DNA of 64,000 nt. It comes from Paenibacillus sp. Root52 (lineage in GTDB: Bacteria > Bacillota > Bacilli > Paenibacillales > Paenibacillaceae). The notes beneath the pieces were generated by a model. That model was not told the DNA's origin. It worked only from the letters and a program-made list of their open reading frames with translations, and did not search any database. Both the position numbers and the translations under genes were made by a program. Location: contig NZ_LMFO01000029.1 in NCBI RefSeq assembly GCF_001426865.1, positions 471,335 through 535,334 of the forward strand, read 5' to 3'. Below are positions 50,506 through 59,211 of the stretch, piece by piece (the stretch's first letter is position 1; every line of letters begins with the position of its first letter).

Positions 50506-51372
50506 ATGGATCATTACACACGTATCCAACTTGCGATTACATACCTAGAGGAACATCTACAAGATGATTTTAATGTGAAGCAGACAGCTGCATGCGCTGG
50601 CTTCTCTGCGTTTCATTTCCAGCGTTTATTTCAGGCTATAACAGGGTACACCGTGTTGGAGTATGTACGCAGGCGTAGGCTCAGTGAGGCGGCTCAACAT
50701 GTGAGGAATACGAGCGAAGGTATACTCGACATCGCCTTGAACTGGGGGTATCAATCACAGGAAGCATTTACACGGGCGTTTGCAACGTACTGGGGCGTGA
50801 CACCTGCCAAATTTCGCAAGTTGGAGGATAATTCCTATTCTTTGAAGCTCCAGCAGATGATTGATTTCAACGATTATCGGAATCAGCTTGGAGGGGGATT
50901 TTATATGAACTCACCGCACATCGTAACGCTTGAAGCAATTCGCATTATCGGGTATGAGTACAAGACGAATTTGAATGACAATCAGCATTATGGAGACATT
51001 CCGGGCTTTTATCATCAGTTTGGAACAGAGCAGAAATTCATGGATATACCAGACCGTTCACGCCCGGATCTAGCGTATGGCATTGCCTGCCACTTTCAGG
51101 AAGATGGTCAATTTTCTTTTATCGTAGGTGAGGAGAGCGCTAGTGTAACACCATTGTTGAAGCCAGGGTACGTGGAGTTTGAAATTCCCGGCGGCGTGTA
51201 TGCGGAGTTCAGGGTTGATGGTTCAGGTCAGGATATTCGCAAAATGATCTATGGTAGCTGGTTACCCCAATCCAATTACGAGCGAGGGGAAGGAGCAGAC
51301 TTTGAGGTGACCGATGTATGGAAGTCATCCACTGAGCAGTTGGACATGAAGATCTATATTCCGCTAAAATAA
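50506..51372 (+). CDS. AraC-family regulator with GyrI-like effector-binding domain
   Basis: 288 residues from ATG 50506 (MDHYTRIQLAITYLEEHL), six bases after AGGAAAGGG; upstream in-frame ATGs have no site. The N-terminal AraC DNA-binding domain (1-100) has DDFNVKQTAACAGFSAFHFQRLFQAITGYT and the second helix ILDIALNWGYQSQEAFTRAFATYWGVTPAKFR. The C-terminal AraC_E_bind (SOUL/GyrI) domain spans about 130-288, with GGVYAEFRVDG and a DVWKSSTEQLDMKIYIPLK end. This is the Rob/MarA-like layout known to bind drugs or lipids. It is divergent from the pentapeptide-repeat gene and probably regulates it or itself. Confidence 0.9.
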   Translation: MDHYTRIQLAITYLEEHLQDDFNVKQTAACAGFSAFHFQRLFQAITGYTVLEYVRRRRLSEAAQHVRNTSEGILDIALNWGYQSQEAFTRAFATYWGVTPAKFRKLEDNSYSLKLQQMIDFNDYRNQLGGGFYMNSPHIVTLEAIRIIGYEYKTNLNDNQHYGDIPGFYHQFGTEQKFMDIPDRSRPDLAYGIACHFQEDGQFSFIVGEESASVTPLLKPGYVEFEIPGGVYAEFRVDGSGQDIRKMIYGSWLPQSNYERGEGADFEVTDVWKSSTEQLDMKIYIPLK

Positions 51373-51416
51373 ACAGAACCGCTCCGCGGTAATAAAAGCC
51401 GGAGGGCTTCAGGAAT

Positions 51417-51881
51417 ATGAGTGGAGATTCATGGATTAACTCCAGACAGTGCAAGATCATTGTGGCAGCGATCACCGTGATCTATGTGCTGTTTATGGGC
51501 AATTTATTATTTTTCAAAGGCAGAACGGTAGGCTTAAGCTATCAATATAACTGGGTACCTTTTGAAACGATCAGCCCCCTTCTCTTGGAGAGAGAAAAGT
51601 ACACCACAGAAGCTTGGGTAAAAAATCTATTTGGCAATATTGTATTATTCATTCCCTTAGGCGTATGCATTCCCGTGTTGATTCGCAAATGTCGATCCTT
51701 CCTGAAGCTTACAGTAACCGTTATCCTAATTTTATTTGCGGTAGAACTAACGCAGCTAGTAACCCGGGTTGGGACGTTTGATGTCGATGACATTATACTG
51801 AATACATTAGGCGCATGGATCGGATATGTAGGCTTGCGGATCTTAGTGCATGTTGAGAGACTTCGTCAACCGTCTATATAG
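51417..51881 (+). CDS. VanZ-family membrane protein
   Basis: 154 residues with four membrane helices (about 13-33, 72-90, 95-113, 127-146). The VanZ-like marks are YNWVPFETI (residue 44 on), NLFGNIVLFIPLGVCIPVL and FAVELTQLVTRVGTFDVDDIILNTLGAWIGY. VanZ proteins can lower teicoplanin sensitivity, but most chromosomal copies have an undefined envelope role. The start is ATG 51417; its GGAGGG site lies in the loop of a small AAGCC/GGCTT hairpin. The stop codon at 51879-51881 falls inside one arm of a palindromic repeat (51874-51888). Confidence 0.85.
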   Translation: MSGDSWINSRQCKIIVAAITVIYVLFMGNLLFFKGRTVGLSYQYNWVPFETISPLLLEREKYTTEAWVKNLFGNIVLFIPLGVCIPVLIRKCRSFLKLTVTVILILFAVELTQLVTRVGTFDVDDIILNTLGAWIGYVGLRILVHVERLRQPSI

Positions 51882-51954
51882 ATTGAACAGCGATCGAAAG
51901 GTTATTATGCCATCGGAGTGGTCAGTGTAAATATGTATAGTTCAATCTATATAG
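51874..51954. repeat. Intergenic palindromic element family 2, copy 2
   Basis: CTATATAGATTGAAC (51874-51888) and GTTCAATCTATATAG (51940-51954) are perfect 15-base inverted ends. AACAGCGATCGAAAG (51886-51900) is identical to copy 1. The left arm overlaps the VanZ stop codon. Confidence 0.75.
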
Positions 51955-51996
51955 TAGGCATAGTTCAGAGTTTAGGTAAATCAAGGTGTAATAGCG

Positions 51997-52049
51997 GGAT
52001 CGGGATAGCGTATACCTACCATAGGGCCACGCTATCCCGATCCTTTTTG
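51997..52049 (+). terminator. Strong Rho-independent terminator after VanZ
   Basis: GGATCGGGATAGCGT (51997-52011) pairs perfectly over 15 bases with ACGCTATCCCGATCC (52029-52043), followed by TTTTT. Confidence 0.92.
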
Positions 52050-52151
52050 CGTGTAATTGAGTAGCGGGTGTTTATCAAGAGTGCATTTCGGATAAAACAT
52101 ATTAACGGGATATTGAACGACCTTCATAAATTAGAATATTAGAGAAATGAG

Positions 52152-53840
52152 GTGGCTGACATCGTTTGGTGGAAAGAGAGTGTAGTGTATCAGATCTATC
52201 CGATCAGCTTCATGGACTCGGACGGAGACGGTCATGGTGATCTGCGAGGAATCTATGATAAGCTCGATTATCTTACGGATCTTGGAATCGATGTAATCTG
52301 GATCTGTCCGATCTATGAATCACCGGGTCATGATAATGGCTATGACATTAGCGATTATTACGCGATTATGCGTAAATATGGTACGATGGAAGACTTTGAT
52401 CGATTGCTGGAAGAGGCACATAAGCGTGGTCTTAAAATCATGATGGATCTCGTGCTGAATCATACTTCGGATGAACATCCGTGGTTTGCAGAATCACGTT
52501 CAATGAAAGACAATCCGAAACGGGACTATTATATCTGGCGATCCGGTAAACACGGTCAACTTCCGAACAACTGGGAATCTTATTTTGGGGGTTCAGTGTG
52601 GAAGCTTGATCCGGAGACGAATGAGTATTATTTACATTTGTATTCTGAACATCAGCCTGATCTCAACTGGGATAATCCACAGATGGCGGAAGAGATGTAT
52701 GAAATGGTTCATTGGTGGTTGGAAAAAGGGGTCGATGGCTTCCGTTTCGATGCAGTTGCTCATATTGCGAAGGCAGAGGGTCTGCCCAGTGCGCATAATC
52801 CCGATAATCTACCTGTTGTGCCTGCATATCAGCTATTCTCGAACCTGCAACAAGTTCATTCCATCTTAAACAAGCTGAACGATATGATTCTGAAACCATA
52901 TGGACCGATGACAGTAGGTGAAACATCGGGTCTCGGCCCTGAGCAGGCTCTTGCTTATGTAGGAACGGATCGTAATGAGCTTAATATGGTGTTTCAATTC
53001 GAGCACATGTTTGTAGATGCGCAATCCTCAGGGATCGGGAAGTGGAACTACCGAGAGTGGAAGTTACCCGAGTTGAAAGAAATTATGAGTCAATGGCAGA
53101 CCGTCCTGCATGGACGCGGGTGGAATGCGAACTACATGGGAAACCATGATCAGCCTCGGCCGGTATCCCGTTTTGGAGATGATGGCAAATATAGAGTGCG
53201 CTCAGCCCAGATGCTGGCGACCTGGATGTTGACTCTTGAAGGTACACCATACATTTATCAAGGCGAAGAGATCGGCATGACCAATATTGCTTTTCCGGAC
53301 ATCGAACAATATCGAGATATTGAAACGATGAACTATTACAGACATCATATCGGTCAGGGAAGATCGAAACAGGATGTCATGGAGGCCATCTGGCTGAAGA
53401 GTCGGGACAATGCACGAACTCCCATGCAATGGGATGACAGTGAGCATGCTGGATTCACGAAGGGTGAACCTTGGATTCAGGTGAATGATAACTTTACAGA
53501 GATCAATGTCGCTGCTGCTGAAAGTGATCCACAGTCCATTTTACATTACTATCGGAAATTGATTTCACTGCGCAAAAAAAACAAGGTGCTGATCTATGGG
53601 GCGTATGAATTACTTCTTGCCGATGACCCCGATATCTACGCATATACACGGACTTTAGATGACGAGAAAGTGCTAGTGATCCTAAACTTTAGTTCAAATG
53701 AACCTGAAATGCATTGGCCCGAAGGATGGGCAGCAGAACAAGCCAAACTCATGATCTGTAATGTGAACAAACGTTACTCGACAGATGAAGGCACCATTTT
53801 ATTGCAGCCTTATGAGGCAAGAGTTTATCGAATGCTCTAA
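52152..53840 (+). CDS. GH13_31 alpha-glucosidase (oligo-1,6-glucosidase-like)
   Basis: A 562-residue cytosolic alpha-glucosidase of the MalL/oligo-1,6-glucosidase group, with no signal peptide. Conserved regions are DLVLNHTSDEHPWF (region I), DGFRFDAVAH with nucleophile Asp200 (region II), TVGETSG with acid Glu257 (region III) and NYMGNHDQPRP (region IV). The QPDLNWDNP marker of intracellular members is present. The residue after the nucleophile is Ala rather than the Val of strict oligo-1,6-glucosidases (GFRxDV), which favours a broader or alpha-1,4 preference (inference). The start is GTG 52152, with only a weak site (GAGAAATGAGG). Confidence 0.9.
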   Translation: MADIVWWKESVVYQIYPISFMDSDGDGHGDLRGIYDKLDYLTDLGIDVIWICPIYESPGHDNGYDISDYYAIMRKYGTMEDFDRLLEEAHKRGLKIMMDLVLNHTSDEHPWFAESRSMKDNPKRDYYIWRSGKHGQLPNNWESYFGGSVWKLDPETNEYYLHLYSEHQPDLNWDNPQMAEEMYEMVHWWLEKGVDGFRFDAVAHIAKAEGLPSAHNPDNLPVVPAYQLFSNLQQVHSILNKLNDMILKPYGPMTVGETSGLGPEQALAYVGTDRNELNMVFQFEHMFVDAQSSGIGKWNYREWKLPELKEIMSQWQTVLHGRGWNANYMGNHDQPRPVSRFGDDGKYRVRSAQMLATWMLTLEGTPYIYQGEEIGMTNIAFPDIEQYRDIETMNYYRHHIGQGRSKQDVMEAIWLKSRDNARTPMQWDDSEHAGFTKGEPWIQVNDNFTEINVAAAESDPQSILHYYRKLISLRKKNKVLIYGAYELLLADDPDIYAYTRTLDDEKVLVILNFSSNEPEMHWPEGWAAEQAKLMICNVNKRYSTDEGTILLQPYEARVYRML

Positions 53841-53962
53841 ATTGTTCTAATTTTGATTTGTATGCTGGCTATGGACTATACTTATAAACGTAAGTTGTGA
53901 AATCATGGATGTGAAGTAAACTACATTACTGTTGTATATTAACTTGTCAGGAGGCTGCCGAA

Positions 53963-54655
53963 ATGCTGCAGATTACTTACCATGGACATTCCAGTGTCCA
54001 ACTGGGCACAGAAGAAAAATCGCTGATCATTGATCCTTTTCTACGTGGCAATGAGCTGGCTGTTACTAAACCCGAGAACATTAAGACAGACGTCGTGCTG
54101 TTGACTCATGCACATATGGATCATATTTTGGATGCTGAACCGATTGCGAAGGCGAATAACGCCAAAGTGGTTGCTATCGTGGAGTTGGCTACATACATGT
54201 CATGGAAAGGGCTTGATACGCTGGGTATGAACATGGGCGGAACTGTGGATCTTGATTTTGCGCAGGCGAAAATGATTCAAGCCTTCCATACATCAGGAAT
54301 TGTGCTGGAAGAGGAACAACGCATTATGTACGCAGGATTGCCTGCAGGATATATCATTAACATCGGTGGCAAAACGATATTGCATGCGGGTGATACAAGC
54401 TTATTCGGTGATATGAAAATGATTGGAGATCGTCATAAGATTGATGTTGCCTTCCTGCCGATTGGTGGACACTTCACCATGGGGCCTGAAGACGCACTTC
54501 AAGCCGCAGCGTGGTTTAATGCCAAACTGACCATCCCTGTACATTATGATACATTCCCAGTGATTCGTCAGGATGCCGAAAAGTTCGTACAGCAGCTAGC
54601 TTCCATAGGATTGGAAGGTCGAGTGATGGCGCCAGGGGACTCCTTTAGTTTATAG
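53963..54655 (+). CDS. UPF0173 metal-dependent hydrolase (YtkL-like)
   Basis: A 230-residue metallo-beta-lactamase-fold protein, closest to the YtkL/UPF0173 group. Metal ligands are HGHSS (near residue 7-11), LTHAHMDHILDA (near 47-58) and, further on, the ILHAGDTSLFGDMK Asp and FLPIGGHFTMGPEDA with VHYDTFP. The family opening MLQITYHGHSSVQL is typical. The role in the cell is not defined; it is cytosolic and probably acts on a small phosphorylated or cyclic substrate. The start is ATG 53963, behind CAGGAGG. A 17-base-stem terminator follows at 54694-54747. Confidence 0.92.
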   Translation: MLQITYHGHSSVQLGTEEKSLIIDPFLRGNELAVTKPENIKTDVVLLTHAHMDHILDAEPIAKANNAKVVAIVELATYMSWKGLDTLGMNMGGTVDLDFAQAKMIQAFHTSGIVLEEEQRIMYAGLPAGYIINIGGKTILHAGDTSLFGDMKMIGDRHKIDVAFLPIGGHFTMGPEDALQAAAWFNAKLTIPVHYDTFPVIRQDAEKFVQQLASIGLEGRVMAPGDSFSL

Positions 54656-54690
54656 AGGTTGTTCTCAATCGTCCACTCTGGATCGAGCAA
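54653..54690. repeat. Intergenic repeat family 1, copy D (left-end remnant)
   Basis: TAGAGGTTGTTC (54653-54664) is the family left end and supplies the stop codon of the UPF0173 gene. GTCCACT at 54671-54677 resembles the joint seen in copy B. The rest is gone. Confidence 0.4.
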
Positions 54691-54693
54691 TGA

Positions 54694-54747
54694 AGAAGGT
54701 GAGTAACACGTTAAGTTAGATGACGTGTTACTCACCTTCTTTTTTTG
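54694..54747 (+). terminator. Strong Rho-independent terminator after ytkL-like gene
   Basis: AGAAGGTGAGTAACACG (54694-54710) pairs perfectly over 17 bases with CGTGTTACTCACCTTCT (54724-54740), followed by a T run to 54747. Confidence 0.93.
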
Positions 54748-55023
54748 AGATTTAAAGTGTGAGTTCAGGGTGTAAGTTCATGATACCGAACTATATGCAT
54801 ATCTTTAGGTTGAGGCGAGGTGGGTTATTCACTTTAGACAAATCACCGATATCATGGCGTTTCCGAACGTTAGTTTCAAAATAAATGTTACATAGCAACC
54901 ATTTATGGGGAATGTGTAGAAAGGGTATGTATAGCGGTTTTTCACCAAGCTTCATCAGAGTTCGCTCAGGTTAGCAAATTCGAAGTCGTTAACACGAACT
55001 TATAAGAAAGATATAGTTTCAAC
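54748..55023. other. Gene-free stretch upstream of the tre operon
   Basis: No coding frame is supported. A weak cre-like sequence on the minus strand near 54852-54865 has two mismatches at fixed positions, and I do not count it as a site. Confidence 0.45.
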
Positions 55024-55052
55024 TTGTATATACATGTTTACTTATGTAATAT
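55024..55052 (+). promoter_or_regulatory. tre operon promoter with overlapping TreR operator
   Basis: TTGTAT (55024-55029), 17-base spacer, TAATAT (55047-55052) form a promoter. TTGTATATACAT (55024-55035) matches the TreR operator core known from B. subtilis treP (TTGTATATACAA) at 11 of 12 bases and covers the -35, so repressor binding would block polymerase. Confidence 0.8.
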
Positions 55053-55111
55053 AGACATGAAGTTAACTGATGAGATAGACCAATACGTATTAAAATTTTG
55101 GAGGCGTTAAC

Positions 55112-56833
55112 ATGAGTTCAACCGACACAACTTCCTCATCGTGGTGGAAAACGTCCACGGTGTATCAGGTATATCCCAAGAGCTTCAACGATACGACGGG
55201 AACAGGCACAGGGGATATTCGAGGCCTGACGGAAAAACTAGACTATTTGCAGCATTTGGGCATTGATATCGTATGGCTGCAGCCGGTCTATGTTTCTCCT
55301 CAACATGACAATGGCTATGATGTGGCTGATTATTACAAGATTAACCCTGACTATGGCACAATGGAGGACTTCGACGAATTGTTGAAGGGGCTCAAGGCAC
55401 GAGATATGAAATTAATGATTGATATCGTGGTGAACCACTCGTCCACGGATCATGAGTGGTTCCAGCAGTCGAGGTCTTCCAAAGATAATCCGTACCGGGA
55501 TTATTATATTTGGAAAGATCCAGCTCCAGATGGCGGTGTGCCGAACAATTGGCAGTCTAAATTTGGTGGGCCGGCATGGCAATACGATGAGCATACAGGT
55601 CAATACTTCCTAACCTTGTTCGACAAAACACAGGCTGATCTGAATTGGGAGAATGAGCAAGTACGCAAAGCTGTGCGCGATATGATTAAATTTTGGGCGG
55701 ATAAAGGAGTAGACGGCTTCCGGATGGATGTCATTAATCTGATCTCCAAGGATCAGCGTTTTCCAAACGATGACGGCAGTGTACCTCCGGGAGATGGTCG
55801 TAAGTTTTACACCGATGGACCACGCGTACACGAATACATCACCGAGATGTATGAAGAGGTGTTCGGTCCCTACAATATGGTCACGGTGGGAGAGATGTCT
55901 TCCACAACGTTAGAGCACTGCATTCAATATTCCAACCCGAATTCGCGTGAATTCTCAATGACCTTCAATTTTCACCATTTGAAAGTGGACTATCCGAATG
56001 GTCAGAAATGGGAACTGATGCCGTATGATTTCGAGGCAATGAAGCAATTGTTCAGTGATTGGCAGACAGGCATGCAAGCAGGTGGAGGCTGGAACGCCTT
56101 GTTCCTCAATAACCATGATCAGCCTCGGGCATTGTCCCGTTTCGCGGATGATGGTGATTATCGTGCCGAAAGTGCCAAAATGCTGGCAACCACGATTCAT
56201 GGCATGCAGGGAACGCCATATGTGTATCAAGGAGAAGAGATTGGGATGCCGAATCCCGTATGGAACGATGTAAGTGAGTTCCGCGATATTGAATCAACCA
56301 ACATGTATCGATTGCTACAGGAGGAACGAGGTAAAACGGCTGAAGAAGCTTTTGAGATCGTGAAGCAGCGCTCACGTGATAACTCAAGAACCCCGATGCA
56401 ATGGGATGCAAGTGAGAATGCAGGATTTACAACTGGCACACCATGGATCAAGGTCGATGAGCGATATCCTTCCATTCATGTGGCTGAGCAACTGGCTAAT
56501 CCGGATTCAGTCTACTATCACTATCGTAAACTGATTGCTCTTCGTAAGCAGGTACCTGTATTGATCGACGGATTGTATGAACGTCTTGATGATGCCCATC
56601 CAGAAGTATTCGCTTATGCACGCACGAATGGAAGCGATATGCTGATTGTGGTATCTAACTTCAGTCAGCTCAGTACGAATTTTACATTCTCTGATGCGAT
56701 CTGGAAGGAACATATTGCCGGCAAAACCCATGAATTGCTGATCGGCAATACAGAGCAGGAACCTGATCTGAAGCAGGAATTATCATTAAGCCCTTATGCA
56801 TCTTATATGTGGCTAGTTCCACAAAAGAATTAG
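55112..56833 (+). CDS. treA: Trehalose-6-phosphate hydrolase (phospho-alpha-(1-1)-glucosidase)
   Basis: A 573-residue GH13_29 enzyme (also called TreC) that splits trehalose 6-phosphate into glucose and glucose 6-phosphate in the cytosol. Regions are VNHSSTDHEWF, DGFRMDVINLISK with nucleophile Asp206, TVGEMSST with the acid Glu, and LNNHDQPRALSRF. The TreA-typical DDGSVPPGDGRKFYTDGPRVHEY is present. The start is ATG 55112, behind TTGGAGG. The treP permease gene follows after 85 bases, and the upstream operator is of TreR type. Order here is treA then treP, the reverse of B. subtilis treP-treA-treR. No treR lies in the window. Confidence 0.95.
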   Translation: MSSTDTTSSSWWKTSTVYQVYPKSFNDTTGTGTGDIRGLTEKLDYLQHLGIDIVWLQPVYVSPQHDNGYDVADYYKINPDYGTMEDFDELLKGLKARDMKLMIDIVVNHSSTDHEWFQQSRSSKDNPYRDYYIWKDPAPDGGVPNNWQSKFGGPAWQYDEHTGQYFLTLFDKTQADLNWENEQVRKAVRDMIKFWADKGVDGFRMDVINLISKDQRFPNDDGSVPPGDGRKFYTDGPRVHEYITEMYEEVFGPYNMVTVGEMSSTTLEHCIQYSNPNSREFSMTFNFHHLKVDYPNGQKWELMPYDFEAMKQLFSDWQTGMQAGGGWNALFLNNHDQPRALSRFADDGDYRAESAKMLATTIHGMQGTPYVYQGEEIGMPNPVWNDVSEFRDIESTNMYRLLQEERGKTAEEAFEIVKQRSRDNSRTPMQWDASENAGFTTGTPWIKVDERYPSIHVAEQLANPDSVYYHYRKLIALRKQVPVLIDGLYERLDDAHPEVFAYARTNGSDMLIVVSNFSQLSTNFTFSDAIWKEHIAGKTHELLIGNTEQEPDLKQELSLSPYASYMWLVPQKN

Positions 56834-56840
56834 TAATCAT

Positions 56841-56881
56841 TGTTCCAACGGTTCTTATTGGAAAACCGGGCTTTTGGAACA
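56841..56881. repeat. Hairpin between treA and treP (family 1 right-end remnant, copy E)
   Basis: TGTTCCAA (56841-56848) pairs with TTGGAACA (56874-56881), with an inner CGGTT/AACCG pairing. The right part GGAAAACCGGGCTTTTGGAACATG matches the family-1 right end at 21 of 27 bases. It could dampen treP relative to treA. Confidence 0.5.
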
Positions 56882-56918
56882 TGAGTATATACACATTAAC
56901 TAAGTGGGAAGTGACATT

Positions 56919-58940
56919 ATGGCAATAGATAGAAAACAGGTAGAGGAGATAGTACGCGCAGTTGGCGGCAAAGAGAATATTGAAGCTGCAACGCACTGTG
57001 TTACACGTCTCCGGTTTGCCTTGGTTGATGAGAGCAAAGTTGATGCGGCAGCTTTGGACCAGAATGATTTGGTTAAAGGTCAATTCTCATCCCAGGGTCA
57101 ATTTCAGGTCGTCATCGGGCCAGGGCTAGTAGATAAAGTCTATGATGAGATGATCCAGATTACAGGTGGTGACCGTTCTTCCAAGGATGATGTGAAGGCG
57201 GCAGCAGGGAAGAAACAAAATCCGATTCAACGCGCCATCAAAACCCTTTCGGATATTTTCATTCCGATTCTGCCAGCGATCATTACAGCAGGTCTATTGC
57301 TCGGGATCAACAACATCCTGACAGGGCCGGGAATATTCTTTGATAAAGAATCGTTAGTGGATGTGTATCCGGCTTGGAAGGATTTAGCTTCTATTATTAA
57401 CACGATTGCAAGCACGGCCTTCACATTCCTGCCTGCACTGATTGGTTGGGCAGCTGTTAAACGATTCGGCGGCAGTCCGCTGCTCGGGATTGTGCTCGGG
57501 CTAATCCTTGTACATCCTGATCTGCTGAGTGCCTATGGCTATGCTGATGCAGTGAATGAAGGTACGGTACCTACGTGGAATTTGTTTGGTTGGCATATTG
57601 AGAAGATCGGTTACCAAGGGCAGGTTCTGCCGGTACTAGTATCAGCTTATCTGCTTGCCAAGATGGAAATCTTCCTTAACAAAAGAGTGCATGATTCCGT
57701 TAAATTACTTGTAGTGGCACCCGTAACATTACTTATTACTGGATTTTTGGCATTTACAATCATTGGACCAGTTACATTTGCAATTGCGAATGCCATTACA
57801 TCGGGTCTGATCTATATCTATGATTCATATGCAGCACTGGGTGGATTAATCTATGGTGGACTATATGCATTGCTAGTTATTACGGGAATGCACCATACCT
57901 TCCTTGCAGTAGACGTACAATTAATTGGTAGCCAGGGCGGTACATTCCTGTGGCCGATGCTGGCGCTATCCAACATCGCACAAGGTTCCGCGGCACTTGC
58001 GATGATGCTTGTACTGCGTGAACAGAAGATGCGCGGTCTCGCGGCAACATCCTCGGTATCCGCCTTCTTGGGGGTAACGGAGCCGGCAATCTTTGGTGTT
58101 AATATTCGTTATCGTTATCCGTTTATCTTCGGTATGATCGGTTCGGCTATTGGCGGTGTATTGCTTACAATGAATAATGTTCAAGCTACCTCAATCGGGG
58201 TAGGGGGCGTACCTGGATTCTTATCCATTTTCCCGAACAAATGGGGCGTCTTCTTCATCGGTATGGCTATTGTATTGATTGTACCGTTCCTGTTAACCGT
58301 TATTTTCGGAAGAGCCAAAATGAGAAAGCAAGATCGTGAGGCGGGCAGTGGTTCTGTGACAGAAGATCATGTATCCACGTCAACTTCTACTTCCGAGGAT
58401 AACCGCACTACGGCAAACAAAAACACAGATTCTAGCGGTGCACCTGCGGTGACTTCCGATGCGCAAGCCTCAATTAATATTCTTGAAGTGATGGCTCCGT
58501 TAACGGGTAAAGCCGTATCGTTGGATCAGGTTCCAGACCCTGCCTTTGCAGAAAAACAAATGGGTGAAGGGATTGCCATTGAACCTTCTGGCAACAAGGT
58601 CGTTGCTCCTTTTGATGCACAGATTGCCCATGTCATTAAGAGCAAACATGCTGTCATCTTGGAGCATGCGAGCGGTGTTCAGATCCTCATCCACGTCGGT
58701 ATTAATACCGTGTCACTGAAAGGTGAAGGTTTCAATATGCATGTAGAAGCTGGAGAACATGTGCGAGCTGGGCAAACCTTGCTTGAATTCGATCGTCAGA
58801 CGATTGAAGCAGCAGGCCATCCACTAATTACGCCAATTATCGTTCCTGACGGTCAGGATGTGGTAGACCGAGTTGAAGTTACAACAGGTGACGTTACATC
58901 CAATCGTAACGGCGTGTTAAAGGTATATCTGAAGGGATAA
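56919..58940 (+). CDS. treP: PTS trehalose transporter, fused IIB-IIC-IIA
   Basis: 673 residues from ATG 56919 (MAIDRKQVEE), eight bases after GGAAG. It imports trehalose across the membrane and phosphorylates it to trehalose 6-phosphate. Domains in order are IIB (about 1-85) with phospho-Cys27 in AATHCVTRLRF, a multi-spanning IIC domain (about 105-460), a Ser/Thr-rich linker (about 465-520), and an EIIA-Glc-type domain (about 520-670) with His592 in ILIHVGINTVSLKGEGF. B. subtilis TreP has no IIA and borrows it, so this is the longer fused form. A Rho-independent hairpin follows at 58961-58990. Confidence 0.95.
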   Translation: MAIDRKQVEEIVRAVGGKENIEAATHCVTRLRFALVDESKVDAAALDQNDLVKGQFSSQGQFQVVIGPGLVDKVYDEMIQITGGDRSSKDDVKAAAGKKQNPIQRAIKTLSDIFIPILPAIITAGLLLGINNILTGPGIFFDKESLVDVYPAWKDLASIINTIASTAFTFLPALIGWAAVKRFGGSPLLGIVLGLILVHPDLLSAYGYADAVNEGTVPTWNLFGWHIEKIGYQGQVLPVLVSAYLLAKMEIFLNKRVHDSVKLLVVAPVTLLITGFLAFTIIGPVTFAIANAITSGLIYIYDSYAALGGLIYGGLYALLVITGMHHTFLAVDVQLIGSQGGTFLWPMLALSNIAQGSAALAMMLVLREQKMRGLAATSSVSAFLGVTEPAIFGVNIRYRYPFIFGMIGSAIGGVLLTMNNVQATSIGVGGVPGFLSIFPNKWGVFFIGMAIVLIVPFLLTVIFGRAKMRKQDREAGSGSVTEDHVSTSTSTSEDNRTTANKNTDSSGAPAVTSDAQASINILEVMAPLTGKAVSLDQVPDPAFAEKQMGEGIAIEPSGNKVVAPFDAQIAHVIKSKHAVILEHASGVQILIHVGINTVSLKGEGFNMHVEAGEHVRAGQTLLEFDRQTIEAAGHPLITPIIVPDGQDVVDRVEVTTGDVTSNRNGVLKVYLKG

Positions 58941-58960
58941 CTTGATGATCCGATTAGAAG

Positions 58961-58990
58961 GGAAGCTCAATTTATTGAGCTTCCTTTTTA
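58961..58990 (+). terminator. Rho-independent terminator after treP
   Basis: GGAAGCTCAA (58961-58970) pairs perfectly with TTGAGCTTCC (58975-58984), followed by TTTTTA. Confidence 0.88.
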
Positions 58991-59211
58991 TTTGGATTTA
59001 TCTCATAGAGAATAAACAATGTAGTTTAATACAATTTATTTGGTTATGTTACATTTTGTGATACGGATGTTTCTATTATCCTTTATACTCGTCTTAGTTC
59101 AGGTAATATGAGAGAATTGAATAAGATGTGAACTCCCGCATACCTTCAATTTATAGAATAGCTTGAGGAGATGAAGAAATAGGTATTTGGTCAAGGATGA
59201 GGAGGGGAACC

